From Rhodococcus sp. P-2 (GTDB taxonomy: Bacteria; Actinomycetota; Actinomycetes; Mycobacteriales; Mycobacteriaceae), in NCBI RefSeq assembly GCF_016598535.1, contig NZ_CP066779.1, positions 558,001-622,000 of the forward strand: DNA of 64,000 nt. The letters are read 5' to 3'. The position numbers and the translations under genes were made by a program. Below are positions 55,458-64,000 of the stretch, piece by piece. The stretch's first letter is position 1. Every line of letters begins with the position of its first letter. The notes under the pieces were generated by a model, which saw only the letters and a list, made by a program, of their open reading frames with translations, did not search any database and was not told where the DNA came from.

Positions 55458-55811
55458 TCAGTCGTTTCGGCGCCTACGCCGGTTGACCTCCGCCATCCCG
55501 ATCACGCCGACAGCTATCGCGAGCACCAGGGAATACGCGCCCCACAGCACCAAGAACGGCAGCAGCCACCCGGCATCGACGGTCTGACCACGCGGTCCGA
55601 CGCAATACAACGTGAAATTGGTGGACGTGCCGTCGCCGTCGGTAAAGGTATCCGAGACGACCATCGCGCTCGATGTGGGATCTTCACAGAAGATCGGCGC
55701 CAGGTGAGCCACCTGGCCGGGCCAGATCACCGAAGACAGCAGTGCGGCAAAGATTCCCACGACCACGATCAACACTACGGAGATCAGCAACGGAGCGATA
55801 CGGCGGCTCAC
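55458..55811 (-). CDS. Small two-helix membrane protein, unknown
   Basis: The 117-aa product has a membrane helix at each end (SVVLIVVVGIFAALLSSVIW near 11-30 and FLVLWGAYSLVLAIAVGVIGM near 86-106) with an ~55-residue extracellular loop containing two Cys (FCEDPTSSAM, LYCVGPRGQ) and a basic C-terminus (RRRRND). Not recognised. The GTG start overlaps the stop of the upstream lipoprotein gene (GTGA), so they are coupled. Confidence 0.7.
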   Translation of the reverse strand: MSRRIAPLLISVVLIVVVGIFAALLSSVIWPGQVAHLAPIFCEDPTSSAMVVSDTFTDGDGTSTNFTLYCVGPRGQTVDAGWLLPFLVLWGAYSLVLAIAVGVIGMAEVNRRRRRND

Positions 55812-56386
55812 AGCGGCTGCACCAGAAAAGGTGTGCCGTCAGGCTCGAAGACCACCAGCACCCGCGAGCGTGGGGATTCCACCATCACGGAAGCGTGTAT
55901 CGCCTCGGTGCGAGAGACCGAGATCCCGGTGACTTCGCCGTCGTCGACACCGCTGCTCGCCAGCGCGTCGTCGACCAACTTCTCGAGATTCGACAATGCC
56001 GGCACTTGATCCAGCGTGAACGATCGAGCATCGAGGTCGTCGGTGACGCTGACTTGCACGGGACTCGGCTCGCCGAGAATGACGCCGTCGAAAGAGAACC
56101 GGTCGAGCTGTGACGGCTTCCCGGGGTCTCGAACGGTGACCCCGAGCGTCTCGATCGGGCTGATGTCGACGCTGGTCACCGACACTGCGCCGACACCGTA
56201 ACTGTGTGCGAGGCTGTCGAATCCGTCCCGCACCAACTCCGAGGTCAGCCCACCACCACGTTCACGCATCTGGTTGTCGAAATCCATCCGATCGACGGCA
56301 CCGATACATCCGCTCAGACTCGCGGCCGTCAAGGCGATCGCTACCGTCCACAGCGCCGACCGCACCTGCGAGGACGCGAGATTCAT
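55808..56386 (-). CDS. Putative lipoprotein, unknown
   Basis: The 192-aa product (ATG 56386) has a signal peptide ending in lipobox LSGC and a mature part with no recognised domain, about two alpha/beta segments (SVDISPIETLGVTVRDPG, ARSFTLDQVPALSNLEKLV). It is coupled to the two-helix membrane protein gene downstream and may work with it at the cell surface. Actinobacterial lipoproteins of this type are often lineage-specific. Confidence 0.7.
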   Translation of the reverse strand: MNLASSQVRSALWTVAIALTAASLSGCIGAVDRMDFDNQMRERGGGLTSELVRDGFDSLAHSYGVGAVSVTSVDISPIETLGVTVRDPGKPSQLDRFSFDGVILGEPSPVQVSVTDDLDARSFTLDQVPALSNLEKLVDDALASSGVDDGEVTGISVSRTEAIHASVMVESPRSRVLVVFEPDGTPFLVQPL

Positions 56387-56475
56387 GAGCGGAGCGTACC
56401 GCGAGTGTCCGGTTCCATCCCGGTGGACTGCGCGTCGCACGAATTACTGTCGGAGACTCGTGGGATCATCGCGCC

Positions 56476-57243
56476 ATGAATCGTGTCGACGAAGGATTCG
56501 AACCGCCGGACGCATTGGTCGAGTGGTGCCGCTCGCGCACCTTTCCACTGCACGTCCTCGACGACGAAGCCACCGTCGACCTGGATTGGTGGAACGCACA
56601 CCTGAAGGACGCCGGCCACACCATCAGCCTGCGCGGGCGTGATCTCGACGGCAAAGTGATCACCGAAGGCCGAGCCATCGTTCAACGCAACGACCTTCGC
56701 CCGTCGAGCGATCTCGTGGTCGCCGAGCATGACGGTCTCGGACTGCTGTTTCTCTGCGCGGCTTGGCAGGGCTCGCACGAGAGCAGACGGTTCACGCGGA
56801 GGTTCCCCAACGTCTTCAATCCGCATCACCGCGAGGACGAGGATCCGCTGACCCAGATCACAGCCATTCTCGATCACTGTTCGAAGAACAAGTCCATGCC
56901 GGTAGTCCGACGCGACACCTGGTCGGGCTGGCCGCTCACCCCCGGTGTCGGGGTATCGCTGATGGCCGCATTCATGTGGGCGGTAGGCGTGCAGGACGAG
57001 GGCCGACGCGCTCAGATGATCGACCAGTACGGCGTCTCGACGCTCATCCACGAGGGCTGGCTCGAGGATCCTTCCGTCACCGGCTTCACGACACGCCGCT
57101 ACCGCCGGTACTGCGAACTCCTCGACAGTTGGGCCTATGCGGCCGGCACCCAACCCGAGATCGTCGAGATGTGGTTGGTGAAAAGGTGGAGTGCGCGGTT
57201 GGCCCAAGCACGCAACGACGTCAGCTCCCCCACCCTGTTCTAA
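56476..57243 (+). CDS. Uncharacterised protein
   Basis: The 255-aa product is soluble, with Trp-rich stretches (DWWNAHLKDAGHTISLRGRD; RRDTWSGWPLTPGVGVSL; EMWLVKRWSARLA) and HHRED at about 120, but no motif I recognise. Start ATG 56476 lies 13 bases after a GTGGGA SD-like segment. Stands alone between a divergent lipoprotein gene and a convergent DinB-type gene. Confidence 0.72.
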   Translation: MNRVDEGFEPPDALVEWCRSRTFPLHVLDDEATVDLDWWNAHLKDAGHTISLRGRDLDGKVITEGRAIVQRNDLRPSSDLVVAEHDGLGLLFLCAAWQGSHESRRFTRRFPNVFNPHHREDEDPLTQITAILDHCSKNKSMPVVRRDTWSGWPLTPGVGVSLMAAFMWAVGVQDEGRRAQMIDQYGVSTLIHEGWLEDPSVTGFTTRRYRRYCELLDSWAYAAGTQPEIVEMWLVKRWSARLAQARNDVSSPTLF

Positions 57244-57274
57244 TCCTCGACACGGCTGGATCTCGGAACGACTG

Positions 57275-57922
57275 TCAGAACGGCCAGGCCGGGAGGGTAG
57301 GCAGCCCCACTCTCGTCGGCCTCCCGACCAACCAGGCCAAGGTCTCCGCGTCGGACAGCGATGGAACTCGTACACCCGGGACAGCCGTCTCCAATGCGCC
57401 CAATTGACTGGCGAGAGTGAATTCCACGAATTCGGCGGGCCAGTCGTGGCAGGTGTAACCGATGTCGAGGTCGATCAGGTGAATCTCGATCTCGTTCCAG
57501 CGCAGGATCGGTAGATCGAATGCGGTGACAGGTTTGCGCCACGCAACCGGAGTGTCCAGCCGATCCGTCGGCAGGTCAGCCAATGCGTCGACCAGCCTCG
57601 TTCCCGCGAAGCGGTAGTCGAGAGCCAACAACTCGGCCGGGCGATCGGCGCCTTCCTCGATTGCGGCATTGCGCGCGTCGGGTCCCCCGGGGTACATCTC
57701 CCCCGACTCGCCGCTGTGTACACCGGCAACAAATCTGCCCAGCGCGTCGGCGTTGCGCGACATGTGTGTGACGACGTGTCCCCGACTCCAACCGGGTAGC
57801 CCGGACGACTCACGGGCTTGCTCTTCGGTCAGTGCACCGATGAGAGCCTGTGCCTTGACGTCGGATTCACGAACTGCTGCGACCAGGTCGGCATACGTCG
57901 GTGTCATGGAGTGAGACGTCAT
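57275..57922 (-). CDS. Maleylpyruvate-isomerase-family, mycothiol-dependent (DinB superfamily) protein
   Basis: The 215-aa product has the DinB/MDMPI signature: GLPGWSRGHVVTHMSRNADAL (first metal His), ILRWNEIEIHLIDLDIGY (later His cluster) and a C-terminal LVGRPTRVGLP. Family members use mycothiol and a divalent metal for isomerisation or conjugation; substrate unknown. Starts ATG 57922 or 57907; the first overlaps the CbiX-type gene by 56 bp on the same strand, so it is likely coupled to the nitrite operon. Confidence 0.82.
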   Translation of the reverse strand: MTSHSMTPTYADLVAAVRESDVKAQALIGALTEEQARESSGLPGWSRGHVVTHMSRNADALGRFVAGVHSGESGEMYPGGPDARNAAIEEGADRPAELLALDYRFAGTRLVDALADLPTDRLDTPVAWRKPVTAFDLPILRWNEIEIHLIDLDIGYTCHDWPAEFVEFTLASQLGALETAVPGVRVPSLSDAETLAWLVGRPTRVGLPTLPAWPF

Positions 57923-58616
57923 GCAGCGATACTAGTTCCCCTCGCGCACTCTCATACCGATTCACGACAAGGTCCACCACTCCTTGGTCGACACCGAGTG
58001 GTTCGGTGACACCGTCGGCTCCTGCCGCGTGCAACCGCTCGTGGAACAGTCCGTGCGCGAGGAGGTACGAGGCGACGAACACTCGCTTCGTGCCGCGAAC
58101 GCGTGCTGCTGCAACAACATCGGCTACCTTCGGTTCCCCGGTCGCGATGTATCCGATGTCCACCCGGATCCCCGCCGCTTCGGCGAGCATCAGCGCGGCA
58201 CGCTCGACGTCTCGCAGCGCCCGCGCATCGGAGGACCCGGCGGCCGCAAGCACAATCGCGTCACCCGGATTCCACCCCGCTTCGGTCAAGCGTCGGAGCA
58301 GCACGCGTGCAAGCGCCGGATCAGGTCCGAGGGCGGGCGTCACAGTCACAGTCGGGTGCTCACTGATCGCCACTTCGCGTCGAACATCGGTGTGAACGTG
58401 GTAGCCGGACGCCAAGAAGGCCGGTACGAGAATCGCTCGCCCCGGAGTGTCCCGGAGGACTTCCGAAGGTGACGGGCCGAGCACATCGACAAAGGCAACG
58501 CGCGTGCGTCCGACGCGCTTGCCGACTGCTTCGGCCAGGGCGGCAACCATTTCCACGCCACGTGCACTACGTGTGCCGTGAGCTACCAGTACGAGGACAT
58601 CGTCATCGCGTTGCAT
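57867..58616 (-). CDS. CbiX-type sirohydrochlorin chelatase
   Basis: The 249-aa product (ATG 58616, MQRDDDVLVLVAHGTRS) has two CbiX-like halves: LVAHGTRSARGVEMVAALAE and LVPAFLASGYHVHTDV (metal His residues) in the first, and RVFVASYLLAHGLFHERL in the second. It should insert Fe(II) into sirohydrochlorin, giving siroheme for NirB. Its start overlaps the upstream regulator gene by 14 bp. Recalled homologue Rv0259c lies next to Rv0260c. Confidence 0.88.
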   Translation of the reverse strand: MQRDDDVLVLVAHGTRSARGVEMVAALAEAVGKRVGRTRVAFVDVLGPSPSEVLRDTPGRAILVPAFLASGYHVHTDVRREVAISEHPTVTVTPALGPDPALARVLLRRLTEAGWNPGDAIVLAAAGSSDARALRDVERAALMLAEAAGIRVDIGYIATGEPKVADVVAAARVRGTKRVFVASYLLAHGLFHERLHAAGADGVTEPLGVDQGVVDLVVNRYESARGELVSLHDVSLHDTDVCRPGRSSS

Positions 58617-59763
58617 AGTCACCTGGATTCTGTATGTAGTCACCGGGATCGAGGGCAAGTCGATAGCCCCGCTTGACCACGGTCTGAACGGCTTTGGGGG
58701 CGCCGAGGCACGCACGCAACCGGGCGACGGCGGTCTCGACGGCGTGAGTGTCTCCGCCGCCACCGGGAAGGGAGGCAAGGAGTTCGTCGCGGGAGACGAC
58801 CCGGCCGGGACTGGCCCCGAGTGTGCGGATCAACGACATCGCAGCGGGGGGCAATTGCTTCACTTCGCCGTCCACGACGACGCACCCCCCACGAATACTA
58901 ATTTCGTGTTCACCGGCTTGAATCTTGTTGGCTCGCTGCGGGAGTTCGTCGACGATGTGCCGCGCGAGCGCTCCCAGGCGTGCCCGCGCCGGGGCTGTGG
59001 TCGGTACATTCAACGCTTCGAGCGGCGCCGAGGTGACCGGGCCGACGCACATGGCCGCCACCGGACCTCGCATGGCCTCGAGCATGTCGCCGAGATCCCC
59101 GGTCTTGTCGGCGCGCATCAGCATCGACGCAACGGCAGGCGCACTCGTGAAACTGACGGCGTCGATTCCGGCTGACGCGATGGCGTCGATCATCCGGTCG
59201 AGTAGCGTCGGGTCCTCCGGCGGTTCCCACCGATAGACAGGAACCGCGATGACCTCGGCGCCTGCCTCGCGAAGTACCTGACAGAAGTCGGGAATCGGCT
59301 CCCACTCGGTGGTCGCACCATGCAGTTGCACAGCGATTCTCTTTCCCGAGACACCTTCTGCAAGAAGATGTTCGAGCACTTCGGCGGAAGATTCGGATGC
59401 CGGTGACCATTCTTCACGAAGGTCGGCCGCGCGGATTGCTCCCTTGGCCTTCGGCCCACGCGCGAGCAGACGAGCCGAACCGAGCGCAGAGCCGAGACTT
59501 TCGGCTTCGCCCCATCCGTCGGCGGCTTCCAACCAGCCGCGGAACCCGATGCCGGTGGTGGCGACGACCACCTCGGGAGGATCCGAGATGATCTGCTGTG
59601 TCACCCTTTCGAGCTCGCGGTCGTCGGCGAGCGGGATGATTCGAATCGCCGGAGCGTGAACGACATCCGCTCCCCGGCGGGTCAGCAACGTCGCGAATTC
59701 CTCGGCGCGGCGCGAAGCGGTGATACCTACCGTGAATCCAGCCAACGGCATGTCGTCACTCAC
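58603..59763 (-). CDS. HemD-like (uroporphyrinogen-III synthase) protein with C-terminal OmpR-type winged helix
   Basis: The 386-aa product has a HemD domain in the first ~275 residues (VGITASRRAEEFATLLTRRG, VVATTGIGFRGWLEAA, AVQLHGATTEW, VSFTSAPAVASML, MCVGPVTSAPLEALNVP) and an OmpR-type winged helix at the C-terminus (GRVVSRDELLASLPGGGGDT, HAVETAVARLRACLG, TVVKRGYRLALD). It may make uroporphyrinogen III, regulate transcription, or both; recalled homologue Rv0260c has the same layout. Start GTG 59763 overlaps the nirD stop (GTGA). Confidence 0.88.
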   Translation of the reverse strand: MSDDMPLAGFTVGITASRRAEEFATLLTRRGADVVHAPAIRIIPLADDRELERVTQQIISDPPEVVVATTGIGFRGWLEAADGWGEAESLGSALGSARLLARGPKAKGAIRAADLREEWSPASESSAEVLEHLLAEGVSGKRIAVQLHGATTEWEPIPDFCQVLREAGAEVIAVPVYRWEPPEDPTLLDRMIDAIASAGIDAVSFTSAPAVASMLMRADKTGDLGDMLEAMRGPVAAMCVGPVTSAPLEALNVPTTAPARARLGALARHIVDELPQRANKIQAGEHEISIRGGCVVVDGEVKQLPPAAMSLIRTLGASPGRVVSRDELLASLPGGGGDTHAVETAVARLRACLGAPKAVQTVVKRGYRLALDPGDYIQNPGDYATR

Positions 59764-60173
59764 GAGACTGCATCGTGGACAGTCGAGCGAACGCCCTGCA
59801 TCTGCAGGCTGTGGACCTGCACCACTCCGGCCCACACGCGAACCCCGTAAACCGGCAGGGCGACCGCGAAGTCGTCGAGCGCTCTGCCGTCGACCAGTGA
59901 GAATGCCTGCTTGAGCAGCGGCGAAACGACGATCGGTTCACCGTCCCGGTCGCCGACGAGTCCGCGAGACATCACCGCGGCGCGGCCGTACGGATCGAAG
60001 TTGCTGACGGCCCGGAGTGTGCCGTCCTCCAGCAGGAACAGTGCCACCTGCTCGCCGCCGCGAAGAAGCACGGCGACCCCGCGCCCAGGGATCAGATGGC
60101 TCAGCGGGCAGGCCGACGTCCATTCGAGTCGATCCGAATCCAGCTTGGCGATCTGCGCATCGATGACACTCAT
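59760..60173 (-). CDS. nirD: Nitrite reductase small subunit NirD
   Basis: The 137-aa product matches NirD in size and in WTSACPLSHLIPGRGVAVLL, FLLEDGTLRAVSNFDPYGRA and GEPIVVSPLLKQAFSL. It has the Rieske-like fold without the second ligand pair, as in NirD generally, so it binds no iron-sulphur cluster. With NirB it reduces nitrite to ammonium with NADH in the cytosol. Same strand as nirB, 90 bp downstream of it. Confidence 0.94.
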   Translation of the reverse strand: MSVIDAQIAKLDSDRLEWTSACPLSHLIPGRGVAVLLRGGEQVALFLLEDGTLRAVSNFDPYGRAAVMSRGLVGDRDGEPIVVSPLLKQAFSLVDGRALDDFAVALPVYGVRVWAGVVQVHSLQMQGVRSTVHDAVS

Positions 60174-60263
60174 CGAAGTCCTCCTGTCGATCCGGCGACA
60201 ACGTCGCGCGGGTTCTTGTCTACGTTTCTACGGATCCCGTGTTTCCCACGGGTTACGCGACTA

Positions 60264-62765
60264 TTACCGGCGCGTGGGGATGCTCGGCATGCCCATCAGG
60301 ACCGGAACCTTGCGCACTCCGGTCTCGTCGAACACAACCGTCGGGTCGGCTTCTTCCGGTGCGTTGACGAACGAGACGAACCTCGACAGTTTCTCCGGAT
60401 CACCCAGCACACCAGCCCATTCGTCCTGGTACCCCTCGACGTGCTTGGCCATCAGCGCCTCGAGTTCCTCACCGATTCCCAGGCTGTCTTCACAAATCAC
60501 GGCCTTGAGGTGATCGAGTCCGCCTTCGAGTGATTCGACCCACGGCGCCGTGCGCTGGAGGCGATCGGCGGTTCGGATGTAGAACATGAGGTAGCGGTCG
60601 ATGTACTTGACCAAGGTCGCGTCGTCGAGGCCTCCGGCAAGCAGCTGAGCGTGTTTGGGCGACTGTCCGCCGTTGCCGCCCACATACAGATTCCAACCGT
60701 TCTCCGTCGCGATGACGCCGACGTCCTTGCCTCGCGCTTCGGCGCATTCACGCGCACAACCCGAGACGCCGAACTTGATCTTGTGCGGCGAGCGCAGACC
60801 GCGGTAGCGGTTCTCGAGGTCGACTGCCATACCCACGGAATCCTGGACACCGTAGCGGCACCAACTCGAACCGACACAGCTCTTGACCGTCCGGAGCGAT
60901 TTGCCGTACGCCTGGCCTGATTCCATCCCGGCGTCGACAAGACGCTTCCAGATCGCGGGCAACTGTTCGACGCGGGCACCGAACAGGTCGATGCGCTGAC
61001 CGCCGGTCACCTTCGTGTACAAGCCGAAGTCTCGCGCCACCTCGCCGATGACGATGAGTTGCTCACCCGTCACCTCGCCGCCAGGCATCCGAGGCACCAC
61101 GGAGTACGTACCGTTCTTCTGGATGTTCGCGAGGAAGTGATCGTTGGTGTCCTGCAACGACGCCTGCTGGCGGTGCAGGATGTGATCGGAGTCGGTCGAT
61201 GCCAGAATCGACGCGACTACGGGCTTGCAGATGTCGCAGCCTGCGCCCTTGCCGTACTTGGCGATCAGCGCCGAGAAGGTTCTGGTCTGCGTCGACTGCA
61301 CGATCTGGAACAGCTCGGCCCTCGACTGCGCGAAGTGCTCGCACAGTGCCTTCGACATCACGACGCCGGAATCAGCCAGCAGCTGCTTCACGGCGGGAAG
61401 GCAACCGCCACAGGTGGTTCCGGCACTGGTGCACGCCTTCACCGAAGCGATGTCGCAGGCACCGGCCGCGATTGCGCCGCAGATGGCGCCCTTCGTCACC
61501 GCGTTGCACGAGCACACCTCGGCGTCGTCGGGCAGCGAGCCTGCACCCGGCTTCTCCCCCGCGGGCGAGATCAATGTCGCCGGGTCACCGGGTAGTTCGC
61601 GACCGACCAGCGGGCGCAGTGACGCGTAGGCCGATGCGTCACCGACAAGAATGCCGCCGAGCAGGATCTTCGCGTCATCGGAGACCACGAGCTTCGCGTA
61701 CGTTCCCTTGGACGCGTCGCTGAGGACAACTTCGAGAGCGCCCGATGAGGTCGCCATCGCGTCACCGAAACTGGCGACGTCCACGCCCATGAGCTTGAGT
61801 TTGGTGGACATGTCGGCGCCCGGGAAATCCGCGGCGCCGCCGAGCAGACGATCGGCCACGATCTCGGCCGTCGTGTAACCGGGAGCGACCAGACCGTAGC
61901 AACGGCCTTCCACCGCAGCACATTCGCCGACGGCATAGACGTTCTCGTCCGACGTCACGCAGCCGAGGTCGGTCAGGATGCCGCCGCGCTCACCCACAGC
62001 GATACCGGCGTCGCGAGCCAACTGATCACGCGGACGTACTCCGGCCGAGAAGACGAGCAGCGACGCGTCAATGGTGGAGCCGTCGGACAGCTCGACCACG
62101 ATTCCGTTGTCGGCCTGCGAAATTCCCGCCGTCCCGACTCCGGTGTGAACAGTGAGCCCGAGTTCGGTGACGAGCCGAGCGAGCAGTGCGCCGCCGCCCT
62201 CGTCGACCTGCATCGGCATCAGACGCGCATTGTGCTCGACGACGTGTGCCGTCATTCCCATGAGCGAGAGAGCATTTGCGGCCTCGAGTCCGAGAAGACC
62301 ACCGCCGACCACGACGCCGACAGCGCCAGGACCTGCCTTCTCGGCGGCGGCCCGGATACCGTCGAGGTCGTCGAGGGTGCGGTAGACGAAACATCCGTCG
62401 CCGTCGTGCCCCGGCACGGGAGGCACGAACGGATACGAACCGGTCGCCATCACCAGAGCGTCGTAGGAGATCGTGTCGCCGGTGGTCGTCGTGACAATGC
62501 GTGCATCTTTGTCGATCGAGAGCGCGCCTTCCCCCACCCGAAGATCGACCAGGCCGTCACCGACGTAATCGTTGCCGGCCAGTGCCAATTCCTTGGGGTC
62601 CCACGCTCCGACGTACGAGGACAGCCCGACTCGGTCGTACGCTGCGTACTGCTCGTCGCAGAGTACGGTCACCGACCAGGTGTTCGCTTCGTCGCGCGAA
62701 CGCAGTGCCTCGACGAATCGGTGTCCGACCATTCCGTGTCCGATGACAACAACCGACTTGCTCAT
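60264..62765 (-). CDS. nirB: Assimilatory nitrite reductase large subunit NirB
   Basis: The 833-aa product has FAD and NAD Rossmann domains (VVVIGHGMVGHRFVEAL; VGVVVGGGLLGLEAANAL), a BFD-like [2Fe-2S] domain (EVCSCNAVTKGAI; TCGGCLPAV, about 425-480) and a C-terminal siroheme/4Fe-4S module with Cys motifs CVGSSWC and CAREC. It takes electrons from NAD(P)H through FAD and iron-sulphur to siroheme and makes ammonium from nitrite. ATG 62765 was chosen over the adjacent GTG 62768. Preceded by the NarK-type transporter gene, 49 bp away. Confidence 0.95.
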   Translation of the reverse strand: MSKSVVVIGHGMVGHRFVEALRSRDEANTWSVTVLCDEQYAAYDRVGLSSYVGAWDPKELALAGNDYVGDGLVDLRVGEGALSIDKDARIVTTTTGDTISYDALVMATGSYPFVPPVPGHDGDGCFVYRTLDDLDGIRAAAEKAGPGAVGVVVGGGLLGLEAANALSLMGMTAHVVEHNARLMPMQVDEGGGALLARLVTELGLTVHTGVGTAGISQADNGIVVELSDGSTIDASLLVFSAGVRPRDQLARDAGIAVGERGGILTDLGCVTSDENVYAVGECAAVEGRCYGLVAPGYTTAEIVADRLLGGAADFPGADMSTKLKLMGVDVASFGDAMATSSGALEVVLSDASKGTYAKLVVSDDAKILLGGILVGDASAYASLRPLVGRELPGDPATLISPAGEKPGAGSLPDDAEVCSCNAVTKGAICGAIAAGACDIASVKACTSAGTTCGGCLPAVKQLLADSGVVMSKALCEHFAQSRAELFQIVQSTQTRTFSALIAKYGKGAGCDICKPVVASILASTDSDHILHRQQASLQDTNDHFLANIQKNGTYSVVPRMPGGEVTGEQLIVIGEVARDFGLYTKVTGGQRIDLFGARVEQLPAIWKRLVDAGMESGQAYGKSLRTVKSCVGSSWCRYGVQDSVGMAVDLENRYRGLRSPHKIKFGVSGCARECAEARGKDVGVIATENGWNLYVGGNGGQSPKHAQLLAGGLDDATLVKYIDRYLMFYIRTADRLQRTAPWVESLEGGLDHLKAVICEDSLGIGEELEALMAKHVEGYQDEWAGVLGDPEKLSRFVSFVNAPEEADPTVVFDETGVRKVPVLMGMPSIPTRR

Positions 62766-62814
62766 CACGCCTACTTCCTGAGGTACGAGATAGTTCTGAG
62801 ATTCCGCGGACCGC

Positions 62815-64000
62815 TCACGCCGTGACTGCGACCTTCGCCTCGTCGACGTCTGTGGTCAGCGTCGACGGCTTACTCAGGAAGACGAACCAGGTGACTGCGA
62901 TGCAGGCGATGTAGAAGGCCAGGAACACCCAGAAGGCCATGGTCGCCGACTTCGCGGGGCTGCTGTACGACGCGCGCAGCACCAGGTTGATGCCGACGCC
63001 GCCCAAACCGCCTACCGCACCGGCAAATCCGATGAGAGCGCCGGAGATACTGCGCGACCACGTTGCCTTCTCGCTTCGATCCATGTGGTCGAAGCTCTGA
63101 GCCTTCGCCTCGAAGATCGCCGGGATCATCTTGTAGACGGATCCGTTTCCGATCCCGGAGAGCAGGAACAGGGCGATGAATCCGAGAACGAACGTCACCA
63201 TGATTCCGGCGCTGGCGACGCCCGCGGTGTTGTCGTCCATCGTTCCGGCCGTCACGAGGATCGATGCAGCGAATGCCATGGCGACAAACGTCCACATCGT
63301 GATCTTGCCGCCGCCGATGCGGTCTGCCAGTTTGCCGCCGAGGGGCCGAGCGATCGAACCGAGGAGCGGTCCGATGAAGGCGATCTGTGCTGCGTGCAGC
63401 GCCGCTGCGGCCGGAGTTGCACCACCGGCGAGGAAGTTGATCTGCAGAACCTGACCGAAGGCGAAGCTGAATCCGATGAAGGAACCGAACGTACCGATGT
63501 ACAGGAAGCTGATCACCCACGACTCGGAGAACTTCAGCGCCTTGGCCATCGAGCGCAGGTCCGACTTCTGGTTACCCAGGTTGTCCATGAACAGCGCGGC
63601 ACCGACGGCAGCGGCCGCGATGAACACGAGATAGACGGCGCAGACGATCCACGGAGCGCGGTTGCCGACGGTGGCGATCACCAGCAGACCGATCAGCTGG
63701 ATCATCGGCACACCGATGTTGCCGCCGCCGGCGTTGAGACCGAGCGCCCAGCCCTTGAGTCGCTGCGGGTAGAAGGCATTGATGTTGGTCATCGACGACG
63801 CGAAGTTGCCGCCACCGATACCGGCCGTGGCCGCTACCAACATGAACGTGGTGTACGAAGCACCCGGGTTCATCATCAGGTAGAGCGTGAGAAGTGTTGG
63901 AACGAAGAGGAACAGCGCACTCATGACGGTCCAGTTACGACCGCCGAACCGTGCGGTGGCAACCGTGTAGGGAATACGGAGGACCGACCCGACAAGTGTG
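62815..64000 (-). CDS. NarK-type nitrate/nitrite MFS transporter, 5' end outside window
   Basis: The frame is open to the window edge, so the gene starts beyond 64000; about 395 residues are visible. The first visible segment (RIPYTVATARFGGRNWTV) and AGIGGGNFASSMTNINAFYP with the Gly-rich LNAGGGNIGVPMIQL are NNP-family signatures; about ten membrane segments follow. It imports nitrate or exports nitrite. It is first in the visible nirB operon, an arrangement of nitrogen assimilation genes often controlled by GlnR; no GlnR site is visible because the promoter is outside. Confidence 0.93.
   Translation of the reverse strand, partial: TLVGSVLRIPYTVATARFGGRNWTVMSALFLFVPTLLTLYLMMNPGASYTTFMLVAATAGIGGGNFASSMTNINAFYPQRLKGWALGLNAGGGNIGVPMIQLIGLLVIATVGNRAPWIVCAVYLVFIAAAAVGAALFMDNLGNQKSDLRSMAKALKFSESWVISFLYIGTFGSFIGFSFAFGQVLQINFLAGGATPAAAALHAAQIAFIGPLLGSIARPLGGKLADRIGGGKITMWTFVAMAFAASILVTAGTMDDNTAGVASAGIMVTFVLGFIALFLLSGIGNGSVYKMIPAIFEAKAQSFDHMDRSEKATWSRSISGALIGFAGAVGGLGGVGINLVLRASYSSPAKSATMAFWVFLAFYIACIAVTWFVFLSKPSTLTTDVDEAKVAVTA

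Overview
The window is 64 kb of high-GC actinobacterial chromosome, most likely from Rhodococcus (an R. erythropolis/qingshengii-type genome). This is inferred from: the tmRNA tag ADSNQRDYALAA; a WhiB7 gene with a long attenuated leader; an AdnA/AdnB helicase-nuclease pair; a mycothiol-type enzyme; Rpf; and gene order like the Mycobacterium tuberculosis blocks remembered as Rv3100c-Rv3105c, Rv3137-Rv3140, Rv3193c-Rv3204 and Rv0252/0253/0259c-0261c. No database search was run. The window is mostly ordinary core chromosome: no insertion sequence, prophage, integrase or CRISPR array was seen.

Layout. 1-3000: a GNAT acetyltransferase cut by the window edge, a DUF222-HNH protein behind a LexA box, and a secreted phosphodiesterase-like protein behind two GntR/HutC-like palindromes. 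3051-12408 (mostly minus strand): tmRNA, a DUF2867 NAD-binding protein, a thioredoxin-reductase-like flavoprotein divergent from an XRE-cupin regulator, an EamA transporter, smpB, ftsX, ftsE, a Pro/Thr-rich membrane protein, an MscS channel and prfB. 12543-20062: carbonic anhydrase, HisN-type phosphatase, multicopper oxidase, a two-component system, and two acyl-CoA dehydrogenases (FadE24/FadE23-like). 20236-21870: acyl-CoA synthetase.

21877-29124 is the most distinctive region and looks accessory. Two divergent operons encode an ABC importer (NMT1/THI5-like lipoprotein, ATPase, permease), two different isopenicillin-N-synthase-type Fe(II) oxygenases and a TRZ/ATZ-type aminohydrolase, followed by a GntR/FCD regulator. 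Together they suggest uptake, oxidation and deamination of a small amino-N-heterocycle whose identity is unknown. This is the best candidate here for an undescribed pathway.

29129-45757: secreted lipase-like protein, initiator tRNA-Met, an Rpf gene with a long structured leader (possible c-di-AMP riboswitch), UPF0182 membrane protein, PPA1309 protein, PDZ-Lon protease, zincin-like protein, TOMM/ThiF-like protein, ABC1 kinase, WhiB7 with uORF and attenuator, UvrD2, mycoredoxin, NudC, a K+ channel and a DoxX-like protein. 45754-53657: AdnB, AdnA, LipV-like hydrolase and an alkyltransferase-like DNA-repair protein. 53707-57922: a MobA-MoeA fusion and several uncharacterised genes. 57867-64000: a nitrite assimilation operon read right to left (NarK-type transporter cut by the window edge, nirB, nirD, a HemD-winged-helix regulator, CbiX-type chelatase), in which siroheme supply genes sit beside the siroheme enzyme.
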